DNA of 64,000 bases, taken from the NCBI RefSeq assembly GCF_000321225.1, contig NW_004450662.1, positions 820,915 to 884,914 on the forward strand. Direction: 5' to 3'. The DNA comes from Odobenus rosmarus divergens. Its lineage: Eukaryota; Chordata; Mammalia; Carnivora; Odobenidae. Made by a program: the position numbers and the translations under genes. The notes under the pieces are model-generated. The model did not search any database. It had not been told where the DNA came from and saw only the letters and a list, made by a program, of their open reading frames with translations. Below are positions 33,791 through 45,924 of this stretch, piece after piece; position 1 is the first letter of the stretch, and the number at the start of each line of letters is the position of its first letter.

Positions 33791-36700
33791 CATGGGAAAG
33801 TCACACCCAGAGCCATGTTAAGTTTCACCCTGTTTCTGAGTTCCAGCCTGTTTCTGTGAAATTTTTTAGGTCATTTTGTCTTAAATGGAAGAAATCTTCA
33901 AAATGACTCTTCAGGATCCAACATTATGAGACGTGACATATTGGGGTCCAGTGTTAGCAAGGCTGGCTCCAATCTGATATCCCAGGGCTTCTTTGCGATT
34001 TTTTCCCCCTAACACCAGTTCTTACCCCATTCTTTCTACAGTAGGACCTTAAGCCCTGCTTCTTCCCAGCCTTCTGAGCCATCTGGCCTCAGAGGTACCA
34101 GTTCCAGGCAGCGACCCCCAATTCCAGGAGAATACAAACAGTCTGATATCTTGACATCTTCAAACTGTGTCATGCCCCTTTCCTGAGATGGCAATTCCTT
34201 TTCTGTTGTTCTATTGAATACATTTTTTTTAAAAAAGATTCCCTTGGCCGCCGCCGCCTCGCTTTTCTTTATGGTTAGGATGCAATGACTAGAATCTTGC
34301 ACGTACTTACAAGTCAATTCTCCTTTAATGATGATTTTACCTTCTCTGAAGCTTATCAGAAGGAGGGTTCACGCACCCGGGGTCTCGGCTGGAAGCTTTC
34401 AGTGGGCCTCAGCAGCTGTTCTATAGGCAGTGCACCTGTTTTGAATGTCGTCAATGCAATGCTAATATGCAAAACGATTTGTGGTGCAGGAAACCGGAAC
34501 CAACAGCAAAAGAAACTGTGTTTGGGATTATAAATCACTTCCCCATCAGCCGCTGAGCTCTCTTTGGGATTCAGAGGATGAGGTGCTGCGGGCAGTGGGA
34601 CCCTGTGACATCCCCTTTCCTGACTTCTCCCTGAGAGAAGGATCCAGAGGGACCTTGCTATATCTGGCAAAAAGGGATTAGAGGAGGTTACAGTGGCGGG
34701 GGGGGGGGGAGGCCTTTGGCAGAAGGAGGGAGCAAGGAAGAGGGTGTTTATTAGGCAAAAGGCACCAGACAGGTGCTTAGATCTGCTTCTATAGCTGTGG
34801 CCGGCAGCTTTTGCAGAGGTTCGCATAGAGCGTTCTGGACGGGCTGCTCTACATCTTACGAAGAAGAAAGGGCACCATTAAGGTTCGTTAGAAACTAAAG
34901 TCTATAATCCCCACCTCCAACAACCTTCCACTTCAAAGAGTCACTTTTGTGACTTTGAATTAACCTATTTCCATTAGCCAAACAGGAGAGTGACAGGTCA
35001 GGTCTGGCGAGTGATGGTGATAGCCTGGCTCATTCCAAATCTGAGCATCCCTGAAATACAGTCGGGGCATGGCTGCCTCAGTTGGCACGTCCGTGAAATG
35101 GGTACAAACCATCTCCTGAGGTGCCAGGCCTGGAGGGTTTCTCTCTAATGGGAACCATGCAGATTATCAGGGCCGAGCTCACCTCCTTTCTTGTTCTCAG
35201 AAAGAATCTGGGTGGGTACAGCAGAAAACAGTACCTGACCACAGGCCATAGCTCTAAAGACAACTGCCACGCTTTTATTGTCACTTAAACTGCATGCTCA
35301 TCATAACAGGTTTAGGACTAGGCTGGAATTCTTCAGACCAAGCCATAGAGTTCACACTGAGTTTGGCAGCGCTGGCAACTGAGAACTTTCTAGAAAGTTG
35401 CAGAGGAGGTTTGGGTTTGGAGACCAGGGACTAATCCGCTGGGGATGACAGTGGGTAAGAGGGGTCATTTTCTGTCTAGGATGTTCCTGTCTCAGGATTA
35501 CATTGAAAGTTGCTGTAGGATGTCAGCTCTGTGGGATAAACAAGCCTGGGGCATCTGCTCCATGGGGGACGCCAGGCAACCATCCGCCCTCAAAGAGTTT
35601 ACACAGCCATAAAAAGCTAAATGAAAGCACAAGGTGGCATATCCCAAATGTAAGAGCCTTAAATGCTGTAGGATTTCGAGGGAAGAAGAACTTATCATAG
35701 TGTGGGCAAAGAGAGGAGGAAACTCAATCTGGAGCATACAGAGCTGGCACGGAAGTCATGGAGAACATTCTGGGCCGAAAGAGTGGCTGAAGAATAAGTG
35801 TGATGATAAATGAGCATCCAGGGCAGGGCCACAGGGGCGGCAGTTGGGGCGTGAGGGAGCAGCAGAGGTGGAGATGCGGAGCCCGGGGAGGGGTGAAGAC
35901 CCTGCCCATAGGGAAGCCATCAGGGGCAGGTCAGCAGAAGGGGAGTGGAGTCCGAACACAACACAAAATGAAGACTCTCTGCACTGCTGGCCTCACTCCT
36001 GAGATGCGGGGGAGGGGGGAGCGAGTGGGGAACCCACCGAAAGTCCTACCGGCCCAGCATGCAGATTCTGTTTTCACAGCTGCAAATAGTCTGTTTTCAT
36101 CAACACTGGAGGGGCTGAGCTGGCAGCATGAGAACCCGCAGGTGTCCCTGAAGGGCCTCTCCAGCTCTGCTCCCTCCCAGGCTAATGCAGGCACGCACTC
36201 GGGCACAGCTGGGTCTCCTCCACCTGAGAACAGTCGGCGTGTGCATGTCCCCTGGTCCCATTCTTGGTATCACCATTTTCAAAGCTGCACTAGAGCTGTA
36301 GTCCCTCTGGCTTTTCTGGGAGAAAAGAGTTATTTACTTCCTGGGTTTATTAAAAATGCACCCATTACCTGAATGCCTCCAGGCAACAGTACAAAAATAT
36401 ATTTTTAAAGGTTGAGAATTCAATTAAGCAGAGATGCAGATGCACCTCCAGCAAGTAGGCCAATGGGGCTGTTCCCACGTCAGATGGATGGCAGCCCAGA
36501 TGTGAGACACCCTCAGTACATGCAGGCTCCCCAAGCCCGGAGAGGAAGAGCCATGCAGATGTAAGTGTCCGCTGGGTGGTTTATCATCTTCTGCCTTTTC
36601 CCAGTCCAACCTGAGCCTTCTACTGTGTTCCCAGACCAGGCTTAGTGTCTGCAATAAGGCCGGGAAGGGGTGGAAGATCTCAGGTAGCCAAGGTAGAAAC

Positions 36701-37084
36701 ATCTAGGGAGGGGATTTGGAAAATATTGCTTGTCAGCTGCCTATATATTACTTTAGTTTCATGCTCAGCCATAATCTGAAACAGGTTTGGTGGTGAGGCT
36801 GTGGCCATCCCTGCAGAAAACCTGTGAGGTAGGTAGTCATCCTTCTAAAAGTCAAATATGATGATGTCCCTAAGAATCTCTGTAGGTCTCCATTGTGTTA
36901 GGGTCCCTAACATAGTATATGTAGTATTTTATGATCAGACTGCTGTCTGACTCCCCTCACCCCCCCAACTCTCAGTCGCTCACAGCTATTTATAGATCCT
37001 CAAACTATGCTCAGCTAGTCTGCACCTCCAGGTTATTGGAACTCTCACATCTCTCCCAAATATCTGGGATATAAATGTCATACT
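33791..37084. other. Repeat-poor unique sequence, no gene recognised
   Basis: About 3.3 kb without a recognised transposon. A G12 run lies at 34698-34709. The longest frame in the window (190 codons, 35800-36372 +) is here; it has no domain, no homology I recognise, and low-complexity GC-rich composition, so I treat it as chance. Confidence 0.4.
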
Positions 37085-37338
37085 TCGGCAGCCAGATGAT
37101 TTCTCTTTGTCCTTCAAGTCAGTGGAGGCTTCACATCCTCCTGGAAGCCCTCCTTGGTCTTCCCCTCTGGGATTGGTGCTCCTTCCCAAGTCCTGAAAAG
37201 CCCTCAACACACTTTATTATGACCCTTTGCTTACTTGTCTGTGTCTCTGGCCTGAGTGTGAATTACTCAAAGAGAAGATTCATCTCAGGATGTCACTCAA
37301 CTTGTCATTCATCTCGGGATTCCCAGTGCCAATGCCTC
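37085..37338 (+). repeat. L2 LINE 3' region, sense
   Basis: 'cctcctggaagccctccttg', 'acactttattatgacccttt' and 'gtcattcatctcgggattcc' match L2 3' sequence. Confidence 0.65.
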
Positions 37339-37480
37339 AATGTAGAGCATCCAAGTTCAAATAGAGGCCTGCCTCTAACCCTCAAGTTCTCTAAGCCTGA
37401 GGCTCTCTTCTATGAAATGGAGGCGATAATAGTATCTATCTCATTAAAAAAAAAATTGTGAGGACGAAGTAAGACACTAT
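37339..37480 (+). repeat. MIR, sense
   Basis: 'ccaagttcaaatagaggcct', 'ctatgaaatggaggcgataa' and 'tagtatctatctcatt' match sense MIR. Confidence 0.7.
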
Positions 37481-37564
37481 GGAGGACAACCCAGCTCCAC
37501 ATCTTGTGCCATCCATGACCACTGTTGACAGGCACAGGGAACAGAGCCATAGCATATGTCCTTA

Positions 37565-37690
37565 ACGTTTTCAAAATAGAGACCAAGGCTCAGGAAAGTG
37601 AATTTACTTGCCTAAAATCACAAAGAAGGTAAGGAGGTGGCAGAACTGCAATTCAAACCTGGGCTTAGCTAACTTCCAAGACCCTGCCCA
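37565..37690 (-). repeat. MIR, antisense
   Basis: 'gaccaaggctcaggaaagtg', 'acttgcctaaaatcacaaag' and 'ctgcaattcaaacctgggct' match antisense MIR. Confidence 0.8.
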
Positions 37691-38982
37691 AACTTCCCAC
37701 ATCCTCATCCCCCCTGCCCCCAGGCTCTGCAGACCAGAGACACCATCAGTGTCTCTGCCCAGTTTCTGCCCAGTTTCTGCCCGGATGGAAAACCCATTTC
37801 CCTGACAAGGGACATGCAGACTTCTGGATTCTTCTGGCTGAAGAATTCACGGAACATTCTTCACCCTAATCATCTAGGGCGGTGAGTCTGAATAAGTTTG
37901 CTATAGACACATTTGTTTATAACTGGAAAGCATGATAGTTTAATTCAATGAGCAATGGACTGAGGTCAGCTGTTACCCACTGAAACAGTGTCATCATAGT
38001 TGTTCCTTTCTAACCCTTCCTTTCCCCCACTGTAAAGTAAAGATTTTGGAATAAATTACCATCTGGCTCTAATTTTCTGTGCTACATAAGTGAAATAAAA
38101 GAGTTAATGCATCCCAAAGTCAAAATTGGCCTTGGGTTGCCCACTCTGGGATAGTGCACTGCTTCCATCCTTGGGTTTGGATAATCAAAAACTGGCAGTA
38201 CATTTCTGCTGTCCACCAAGGTGAGGTCACGGTAGTGAGGTGAGCCACAGGGAGAAAACGTTCATGCCAAACAAAGATCGTTCAAAGCCTCCCTGAGCTC
38301 CTTCAGTCTCCTGGAGAAAGGGAAGCAGGAGCAAGACCCAGGGCCTGTGATCTCGCCCAGCTCCCTGCTCGGAGGCCAGTCCATACCTGCCCCTCAGATC
38401 CAGGGAGGGGCTTTTCCTGGAAGAGAAGACACTTAAGAAAACTGACTCTCTCCCATCAGCTATACTGCAAGAGATTGATCAGCTGCTGGCCCAGCAGTTG
38501 CTACAAGAGACCATTCTCCACTGGGGATCGCAGCTGTGTTTACATTAACTGTCTAGGGTGACCTGCCTTCCCCAGAGGCTCCCTTGCCTACTCAGCCCCA
38601 CGGCTCAGCTCAGAGAAGGCTTTGCTTTCAAGGAAAGGCGCGTGTTTACCATCGATGTGATCACGCAACAGGGAGCTTGAGACCTGCCTGGCTTTTGCTG
38701 CAGCTATGCAAATGGCTATCATAAACTTTTCTCTGTCTGGCCCACATCACCTAGAGCTGGTAGATAACCCTCCCTACTTAACAAGTGGTTAGAGTCAGGG
38801 AGCAACCATAAAGATGTCATCTCCACCATAGGCTGCCCTTTACTGAGCCAAAGAGAAAGCCCCAGGTCATGGCCACCGTCCCTGGAGCTGCATGCAGATG
38901 GTGCTCAGCTGGCTTCATTTACCATCATTTCATTGGCATTCACCCAAAATAGGGACCTGCCTCATAGGTCTGTTGCAGGGGT
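37691..38982. promoter_or_regulatory. Unique sequence with a possible regulatory block at 38440-38760
   Basis: No transposon or exon recognised. The part at about 38440-38760 is complex, contains E-box-like CAGCTG cores, a perfect octamer ATGCAAAT (38706-38713) and retained CpGs. This could be an enhancer, on composition alone. Confidence 0.2.
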
Positions 38983-38998
38983 AAAAGGAATTAATACA

Positions 38999-39169
38999 GG
39001 AGCGCCTGGGTGGCTCAGTCAGTTAAACTTTCAACTCTTGATTTTGGCTCAGGTCATGATCTCAGGGTTGTGGGATCAAGCCCTGTGTCTGGTCCGTACT
39101 CAACATGGAGTCTGCTTGAGATTCTCTCTCTCCCTCTCCCTGTGCCCCTCCCCTCACTCGTGCACTCTC

Positions 39170-39208
<39 letters not shown>

Positions 39209-39221
39209 AATCTTTTTTTAA
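38999..39221 (+). mobile_element. CAN-SINE A of a tandem pair
   Basis: Head 'agcgcctgggtggctcagtc', middle 'caggtcatgatctcagggtt', CT-rich part and a long (AAAT)n tail of about ten units. It inserted at AAAAGGAATTAATACA, present at 38983-38998 and again at 39222-39237. Confidence 0.96.
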
Positions 39222-39241
39222 AAAAGGAATTAATACATTCA

Positions 39242-39454
39242 GGGGCGCCTGGGTGGCTCAGTCGTTAAGCATCTGCCTTCAGCTCAGGTCATGTTCCCGG
39301 GGTCCTGGGATTGAGCCCGCATCGGACTCCCTGCTCCGCGGGAAGCCTGTTTCTCCTTCTCCCACTCCCCCTGCTTGTGTTCCTTCTCTCGCTGTGTCTC
39401 TCTCTGTCAAATAAATACATAAAATCTTTAAAAATTAATAAAAATAAAAACAAT
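39242..39454 (+). mobile_element. CAN-SINE B of a tandem pair
   Basis: Head 'gggcgcctgggtggctcagt', 'gtcctgggattgagcccgca', CT-rich stretch and AAAT/A tail. It inserted directly behind SINE A at the duplicated target, creating a third copy of the site: AAAAAGGAATTAATACATTCA at 39221-39241 and 39456-39476. Confidence 0.96.
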
Positions 39455-39539
39455 AAAAAAGGAATTAATACATTCAAAGCCCTTAAAATAATGTCTAGCA
39501 CAGAGTATGCTCTATGCAAGTATTAATTCTTATTTTTAT

Positions 39540-39680
39540 TCCTTCAGTCCAATGAATATTCAGGGAGTACCTACGGGCCAGGTACCGAGCCAGGCACTGG
39601 AGATAGAAAGTGGGAAATGAAGACTTCCTTCCTGCCCTCGAGACGCTTAAACTCTATGGGCAGCATCCACAGACATCCTC
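39540..39680 (-). repeat. L2 LINE 3' end, antisense
   Basis: 'tcagggagtacctacgggcc', 'gagccaggcactggagatag' and 'cctgccctcgagacgcttaa' are the reverse complement of the L2 terminus. Confidence 0.75.
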
Positions 39681-40324
39681 GGAGACCTCCTCCAGAGCAT
39701 AGAAACCTGCCCTATGGGGAGGGAAGAGCAGTCACTCAAATCCTGCTTTCCAAGGCTGTATGTGAGAAAAGTCACTCACACTGACCTCTGCCTTTGCAGA
39801 CAGAGGAGGATTCCCACCCTTTGTGCCTCCCCCGGGGCTCTGCAAGGTACCAGTTGTCAAAGCTGGTCCATTAGACTAAAATCCTATCCCATTTTGTCTA
39901 AACCCCATATTTATTTACTGAAAAACTACCTTTCGTCAAGGCTTTCAGATTTCATTTCTTAGCAAATCCATTCTAGTTAGAATTAATTCCCAACCCAACC
40001 CTGTCAGCTGTCCTTTGTCTATAAGAAACAAGCAAATAATAATAATAATAATAAACAGTGAGAAAATTATCCCAAGGCCAACTTCAATCGTCTCATTTTT
40101 GGTACCACATAAAACCTTATTGTTAGGTGATGATCTGATGTTAAATGGCCAGTCTCCCTAGGAGAGCTAAAATATCTCAGCCTGGTTCCTTCTCTGCAGA
40201 TAGGGAAAGTGGCCACTCAGTCAGTATCCTCAGTGGACAACCCAAGGGGGTGGGGGTATCCAACTCTCTAAAACGCCAAGGACATATAGAGGAACATCTG
40301 GGATTCCTCTTAGGAATTAATTTT
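39681..40324. other. Unique sequence with a short (ATA)n
   Basis: An (ATA)n array at about 40036-40053. No gene recognised. Confidence 0.45.
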
Positions 40325-40480
40325 AATTGATCCATTACTCAACAAATACTGACCACAAAGTATATACTAGACACCAGGTAAAAAGGACAACAAGAAACTC
40401 TTCATTCAAAGAGTTCACAACCCTCTAGGAGACTCAAATATGAAAAAGTTACAATACAGATGGCTGAGCCTGATGATAGA
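40325..40480 (-). repeat. L2 LINE 3' end, antisense (diverged)
   Basis: 'cattactcaacaaatactga', 'ctagacaccaggtaaaaagg' and 'agagttcacaaccctctagg' match the antisense L2 terminus. Confidence 0.55.
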
Positions 40481-40559
40481 AATATGAGGACAGTGGTTCC
40501 TTACTGCAGAGTAATTTGTTAAAAATGTTATTTCATTCCTAACAAGTTTCCATCTTCAA

Positions 40560-40880
40560 CAACTATTCTCATCTATCGTCTGGAAGTTCTTTGCATATGC
40601 CTTCACCTGCCGCGCCCTTCCTTCCCACTCCTGGTTGATATGGCAAATTCCTCTTCATCCTTTAAAACTTTCTTCAGACTATCACAAGCATTTTAAGCAT
40701 TCCCTTCCCTCTACTACTTCTCTAACGTTTTTTCATATTTCTCTTTTTGTACATACTCTCTTATATTCTTATTAATCATTTGCATACCCTTATTCTTTAC
40801 TAGACCATATGTTTCTTAAGGGCTTTAATACAGTGCCTAGCCTATACTAGGTATTCTTAAACGTTCATTGAACTGAACCA
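40560..40880 (+). repeat. L2 LINE 3' end, sense
   Basis: 'ctttgcatatgccttcacct', 'tcctttaaaactttcttcag', 'acagtgcctagcctatacta' and 'acgttcattgaactgaacc' follow L2 order. Confidence 0.75.
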
Positions 40881-40904
40881 TATATAACAGTATAATGATA
40901 TTAC

Positions 40905-41060
40905 TACAATGACCACCATCATAACTACTATTTTTGAGTATTTTTATGAATTAGGCATTACGATAAGTACTTACATACATTTGCGCAATTTTCCTCAAAA
41001 CAACTTTGAAAGCAGAAAGTATCATAGATGGTTTCTCCAATAAGTGATACCTAACACAGT
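40905..41060 (-). repeat. MIR, antisense (diverged)
   Basis: 'atgaattaggcattacgata' and 'caattttcctcaaaacaact' match the antisense MIR start. The remainder is degraded. Confidence 0.5.
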
Positions 41061-41098
41061 TTATTGTATGATTTGTTACTTTTCCTTCATTCTTCATG

Positions 41099-41107
41099 TC
41101 TCTCTCA

Positions 41108-41145
<38 letters not shown>
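41099..41145. repeat. (TC)n(AC)n microsatellite
   Basis: TC array switching to AC array. Confidence 0.95.
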
Positions 41146-41269
41146 AATCTGATAAGACGTCTTTGAAACTCTTTTACTATTTTGGAGTTAATATCTGACT
41201 TATAGATCTCATTTCTGTATTCCCATTGTACCCTTCATATGTCCATATAAACACGTATCAAGCTAGTAC

Positions 41270-41400
41270 AGCTATCAATTTGGTTGTTTGCTTCCTTCCT
41301 TAAACTATAAATTCTTTGAAGTCAGGCATGCCTCATGCATTTTTTTTCCCAAATAAACATCATGGTGCTTAGTACACAGTAAGTATTCAGTGAGTATTTA
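41270..41400 (+). repeat. L2 LINE 3' end, sense
   Basis: 'ataaattctttgaagtcagg', 'catggtgcttagtacacagt' and 'gtattcagtgagtatttatg' match the L2 terminus, followed by the GGAA repeat where the L2 tail repeat would be. Confidence 0.7.
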
Positions 41401-41402
41401 TG

Positions 41403-41762
41403 GTGGAAGGAAGGAAGAAAGGAAGGAAGGGAGGGAGGAGGGAGGGAGGAGGGAGGGAGGGATGAAGGAAGGAAGGAAGGAAGGAAGGAAGGGAGGGAGN
41501 NNNNNNNNNNNNNNNNNNNNNNNNNNNNNNNNNNNNNNNNNNNNNNNNNNNNNNNNNNNNNNNNNNNNNNNNNNNNNNNNNNNNNNNNNNNNNNNNNNNN
41601 NNNNNNNNNNNNNNNNNNNNNNNNNNNNNNNNNNNNNNNNNNNNNNNNNNNNNNNNNNNNNNNNNNNNNNNNNNNNNNNNNNNNNNNNNNNNNNNNNNNN
41701 NNNNNNNNNNNNNNNNNNNNNNNNNNNNNNNNNNNNNNNNNNNNNNNNNNNNNNGAGGGAGG
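41403..41762. repeat. (GGAA)n/(GGGA)n repeat containing an assembly gap
   Basis: GGAA and GGGA units on the left, 255 N bases (41500-41754), then GAGGGAGGG on the right. The array therefore very likely continues across the gap. True length is unknown; the frames reported through the N run are meaningless. Confidence 0.95.
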
Positions 41763-43370
41763 GCAACATCTGTTACAGACCAGGTGAGTTATTTAGGTAG
41801 AAAATATTATTTCTCATAAAACCCACCACTCTTCAGCCAGGCAAAGGAGAAACAAGATCAATGAGCATACTGGAGTCTGGAGTGACTAAGTTAACCAATC
41901 ACTTGATATATGTCACTCATTATAGCACCCCCATTTTATAAAGAGACAACTAAGAAATGTTGGTAAAGTAAAAAGTCCTCAAATCCTCAATGGACTTTGA
42001 GATCTTTAACTTCCTAACCTGTTTAATTATGGGACCCAACAGTTTTCAAAGATAGTCCAATTGGCTTCTGGTATGCTCCTCAAGCAAAAGTGAGAAAGAA
42101 CTGGAAATTGTGTCTCCATGTATTTACTAACATTTTTTACTATCCATTCTGTGCCACATTCTCTACAAGGCACTGGGGACACAGAGCCCTGTCCTCTGAG
42201 AGTGCCTTTTTTTCAAACTGGCCACCCCACCATCTTATGCCCACTACTACTCAAATCATCCAAGGTTAGCACATCAACATGACAACATATGTGCACTCAA
42301 CTGCCCGATACAAAGTTTGAGCCTACCTAAGGGGCAAGGAGAGAGAAATAATAAACATCTGGAATTGAATTGTCCCCTGACTTTAGCCTAAGAATTGGAG
42401 TGACTTTGAGGAGAAAAATTATGCATAGAAACTACATGTAAAATGTGCCCACTTTATTTTTTCCTGCATCATATCTAACAACTATTCAGAAGGTAAAAAA
42501 TAAATAAAATAAAAATAAACAACAGAAAAAAATGTCCAGATTCATTAGAAGCTACCTGTGGACTAAAGACAGGCAACTGGCCGTCCCTTGCTCCCCCCCT
42601 CCCCGTATTCTGTAATCTGACTTGCAGGCAACTTCCTGCACAGCCCATGGTCACGTGCCAAAACTCATCCTTCTCCTGAGACACGGAGGCGGTGGGGTGG
42701 GTGGGGAGGTGTTTGTGCAGAGAATTCCCACAGATGGGGATGCTTAGAGTGGTCCACCATCCTCTTTGATCTCTTTCCCCATCTTCTCCACTTTCCTGAG
42801 TCCCATGGGAAAGTCACTCAAGGTCAGTCTATACTGTCCCCCACTGGCTCTCAGGTGGTAATAGTTTCCAGAATGAGCCAGGTTCCCACTTAAGCAGAGG
42901 AGAAGGAAACCCAGCTCCTTTGAGGTAGAAACAAGCACTGTCCCCCACGCAGAGACTGCTGCTGACCTTAGCCTTCACCCTGCGACCTCCTAGCCACCTG
43001 TGGCTACAGAGCCCCAGGCAAGTGTTAGGCTGTCACACCAAACCTTGGTGCCCAAAGTGCTCCCCACTCACCAGGGCTGCTCAGGCAGCGGGAAGGCGAT
43101 TATAACCTGTAATTTCTCATCTCAGTTAGCAGGTGACAGGCTCTGATAACATGGCATCCATATGGTGTCACCCCTTCTGTTGAGCACAATTTTAGGGCAA
43201 GATTCATACCGCTTCTCTCTGTGCTCAAAATAGATGCCCAAAATTGGGATAGAATTTACATAAGTTGGCTGAAGAGACTGTGTTCAATTAAAAAGCTTTT
43301 GTCGCCAAGAAATTTTTTTAGTTGATACATATGCTCCTTTATTGCAATTCTATGGGGGTAAAGATTTTGG

Positions 43371-43372
<2 letters not shown>
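41763..43372. other. Mostly unique sequence, no gene recognised
   Basis: A short antisense L2-like stretch lies near 42130-42210 ('tctgtgccacattctctaca'). Otherwise no recognised repeat or exon. Confidence 0.4.

Positions 43373-43403
<31 letters not shown>
43373..43403. repeat. (CT)n microsatellite
   Basis: About fifteen CT units, ending at CGTGCGCATG. Confidence 0.95.
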
Positions 43404-43406
<3 letters not shown>

Positions 43407-43754
43407 CGCATGCTCTTTCTCTCCTCTTCCTCCCTCCCTTTCTCCTTCCATCAATTAATAAATTAAGGAGGCAGTGGTTCTCTGCCCCCAAGGCTAAGTG
43501 AGCAGCAAATGAAGATGCAACCCATATGGAAATAACAGGGAAGCTGGCCCATGAGAAAAAGAAGCAAGTGGTGCCCTCCTACCTAGCCTGGGGCAGGGCA
43601 GGCTGCAAGGCTCTTCTCTGTGTGTAATCTGGGCTCTGTCCCAGAGAGAATGGGTTGTCCCACTTTGCAGTCACCATAAATCCAATGGAATGCATTTCCA
43701 ATTGCACTGAGGCTGAGGCATGAATTTAGAAATATAAAACATGGTTGTTTTTTT

Positions 43755-44200
43755 TTCCATCATGCAATAATAGTGTTCTTGGGCAAAAATTGGGAAATGG
43801 AAAAATATAAAGGAGAAGAAAATGCATTGGTGCTTTTACTTTTCAAAGATGAAACTCTGTTAGCATTGCAGTGTATTTCCTTCTGTGTATATTCATACAA
43901 ACTAGGGATGGGAATATACAAATACTTTTGTATCTCCGCATTTTTGTGTTACATTGTATCATGATTTCCTGAGCATTTTTCTGTATCAAGTACATTTCCA
44001 GAACATCAGTTTTAATGAATGTACTATCATGTATTAAACCATCTCTCCAATTTGGAGATTTATATCATTTCCAATTGTGCAGCTATCCTTCTACAAATAA
44101 GGCTGCAATTAACAGCCTTGACTTTGTATGGACCTCCGACTATTTCCTTACGATAAATTTGCATGGGTTGTGATTCGAGGTGTCTATTCCATAGTGAAAA
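43755..44200 (-). repeat. Ancient LINE-like interspersed repeat
   Basis: 'ttgcagtgtatttccttctg', 'gatttcctgagcatttttct', 'atcatttccaattgtgcagc', 'aaataaggctgcaattaaca' and 'tccttacgataaatttgcat' follow the order of an old mammalian L1M-type repeat read antisense. Heavily diverged; family uncertain. 43404-43754 to its left is unique. Confidence 0.5.
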
Positions 44201-45364
44201 CAAGTTGCACTGAGTTTTTCACATGCTTTGGGACTGGTTCATCTTATGATTAATGCATGCGGTTTTTACAATGCCTGTTTAGCATCAGAAATGAAATCAG
44301 TGTTTAAGAAAGTAATTTGTTTCGAATGTTTTCCTATGGAAAGCTAAATAACTCTGGATGGGACATCTGTTGTTTTTGCCTGTTCAGCACCCACCGTCTC
44401 CCCATAAGAAATGTATGTACAGTTGTCTCCAATCTCCATTCTTTTGGCTTCAGCGGAGCGAAGAACCAATCACCTTTGGATTCAGCAGTGGCCAGACACC
44501 CAATGAGGGGCGGGCCTTGGACTTTCTTAGGGCTCTCTCTCTCTTCTGAGTTTGCTTAGTGGGTAGAATAGAAGCCCAGAGATGTTAAGGCTCATCTTTG
44601 CCATGACATGAGAATAGTCCACCCAAGTTTCAAGTTGGCATGGGAAAAAAAAGAGGTAAGAGAGGGAGATGAATAGAATCCTGACAACATTTACAAATTC
44701 TGATCCACCTGTGCCTAAAGCTGAGGAAATTACCCCCACAGATTTTTCAGTTCTGTGAGTCATAAAGTCCCTTTGTTACTTAAAATGATTTGAATTAGGC
44801 TTCCATCAAGTACAACCTGAAATGTCCAGCTGATATAGACCACCTTCGGGAATCAAACTTAGAGCCTGGAGTTTATCATACCTATGTCCTCTGGAAATAA
44901 GCTAACTGGTGAACTACATGATTATCTAACACCTGCTCTGGGTGAAGTTGTATGCTTACTATTCACTGGCAAAACTCCAGTATGACCAGCTCCAGACTTA
45001 TAACAAACTGTAGGACAGGACATAGGATCATGAGGTAGGAACCACTGGGTGTTTCCGAGGATGTGTAGGTCATGCCTTACTAAAGGGAAGAGACATAATT
45101 TTGTATGGGATTTAACTTGAGCTTTGACACATTGGTAGAATTTTCATGGGTGGAGCTTGAGAATGAGGGAACAACATAGCAAATTCAAACAGCTTGAGGG
45201 AAAGGGCAGAAGCAGGAAAGCACTCATGGTAGCATGATGGTGGGCGTGGAGATTTGTCCCTACTTCCTGAAGTTAATACACCATTAACTGAAGAGGGAGC
45301 TAACCATTACCTGTAGTGCTATAATTATGGAGTGATAATTACGCTGAATTACATCTTGCAATGA
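44201..45364. other. Unique sequence, no gene seen
   Basis: No recognised repeat. Around 45120-45240 there is a weak antisense L2-like texture, too diverged to call. Confidence 0.4.
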
Positions 45365-45490
45365 CATATTCCAATTGTTTTTTCACCTACTGAACTGAAG
45401 GCTACTTGAGGCTGGGCACAGCCTTTTCTCTGTACACCAAGCTCTTGGCACCTTGCCGTGTTGTACTACACATATTCCCAAAAGACTCAT
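45365..45490 (+). repeat. L2 LINE 3' end, sense (diverged)
   Basis: 'gaaggctacttgaggctggg' and 'gtacaccaagctcttggcac' match the L2 3' end. Confidence 0.5.
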
Positions 45491-45924
45491 TAACCAAAGA
45501 GTAGCTTAAAGCTAATTGCAATGTTCGATGGAACATAATCCATCAGACACTGAGAGATAACATCCTCACCTGGTGTCATTACCCTTCCTTGGAAGTAGGT
45601 CAGGCAAGTGAGTGCATTCATTGTTTTAAACCACTAAATACTCTGCAATTCTGATAGCTGGCTCTTTTGCTTTCCATGACATTCTTGACCTGACATGCGG
45701 GACCCAACAAGGCACCTCGCTCATAAATAAGAACTCAATAACTATTGGGAAAATTGAGTTAATAAGTCCTAGACTTTGCTTTGTTTGTCCTTCTGGTCCC
45801 TCCAGGTAGCCACACTCTTCACCTTCCTCCTCATGACCTTATCACATCTTCCAAAAAACTGCTATTCCAATATCGGGTGCAAAGCTGACGAGTGAGGTTT
45901 CTTGGCAGAATTTTCTGGTCCAAG

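Noticed and set aside
35800..36372. Longest open frame in the window, 190 codons (+)
   Set aside because: No recognisable domain, GC-rich and low-complexity composition, no splice, promoter or homology evidence. Frames of this size are expected by chance in 64 kb read in six frames.
41390..41800. Open frames crossing the N gap
   Set aside because: They exist only because N is read through and the flanks are GGAA repeats.
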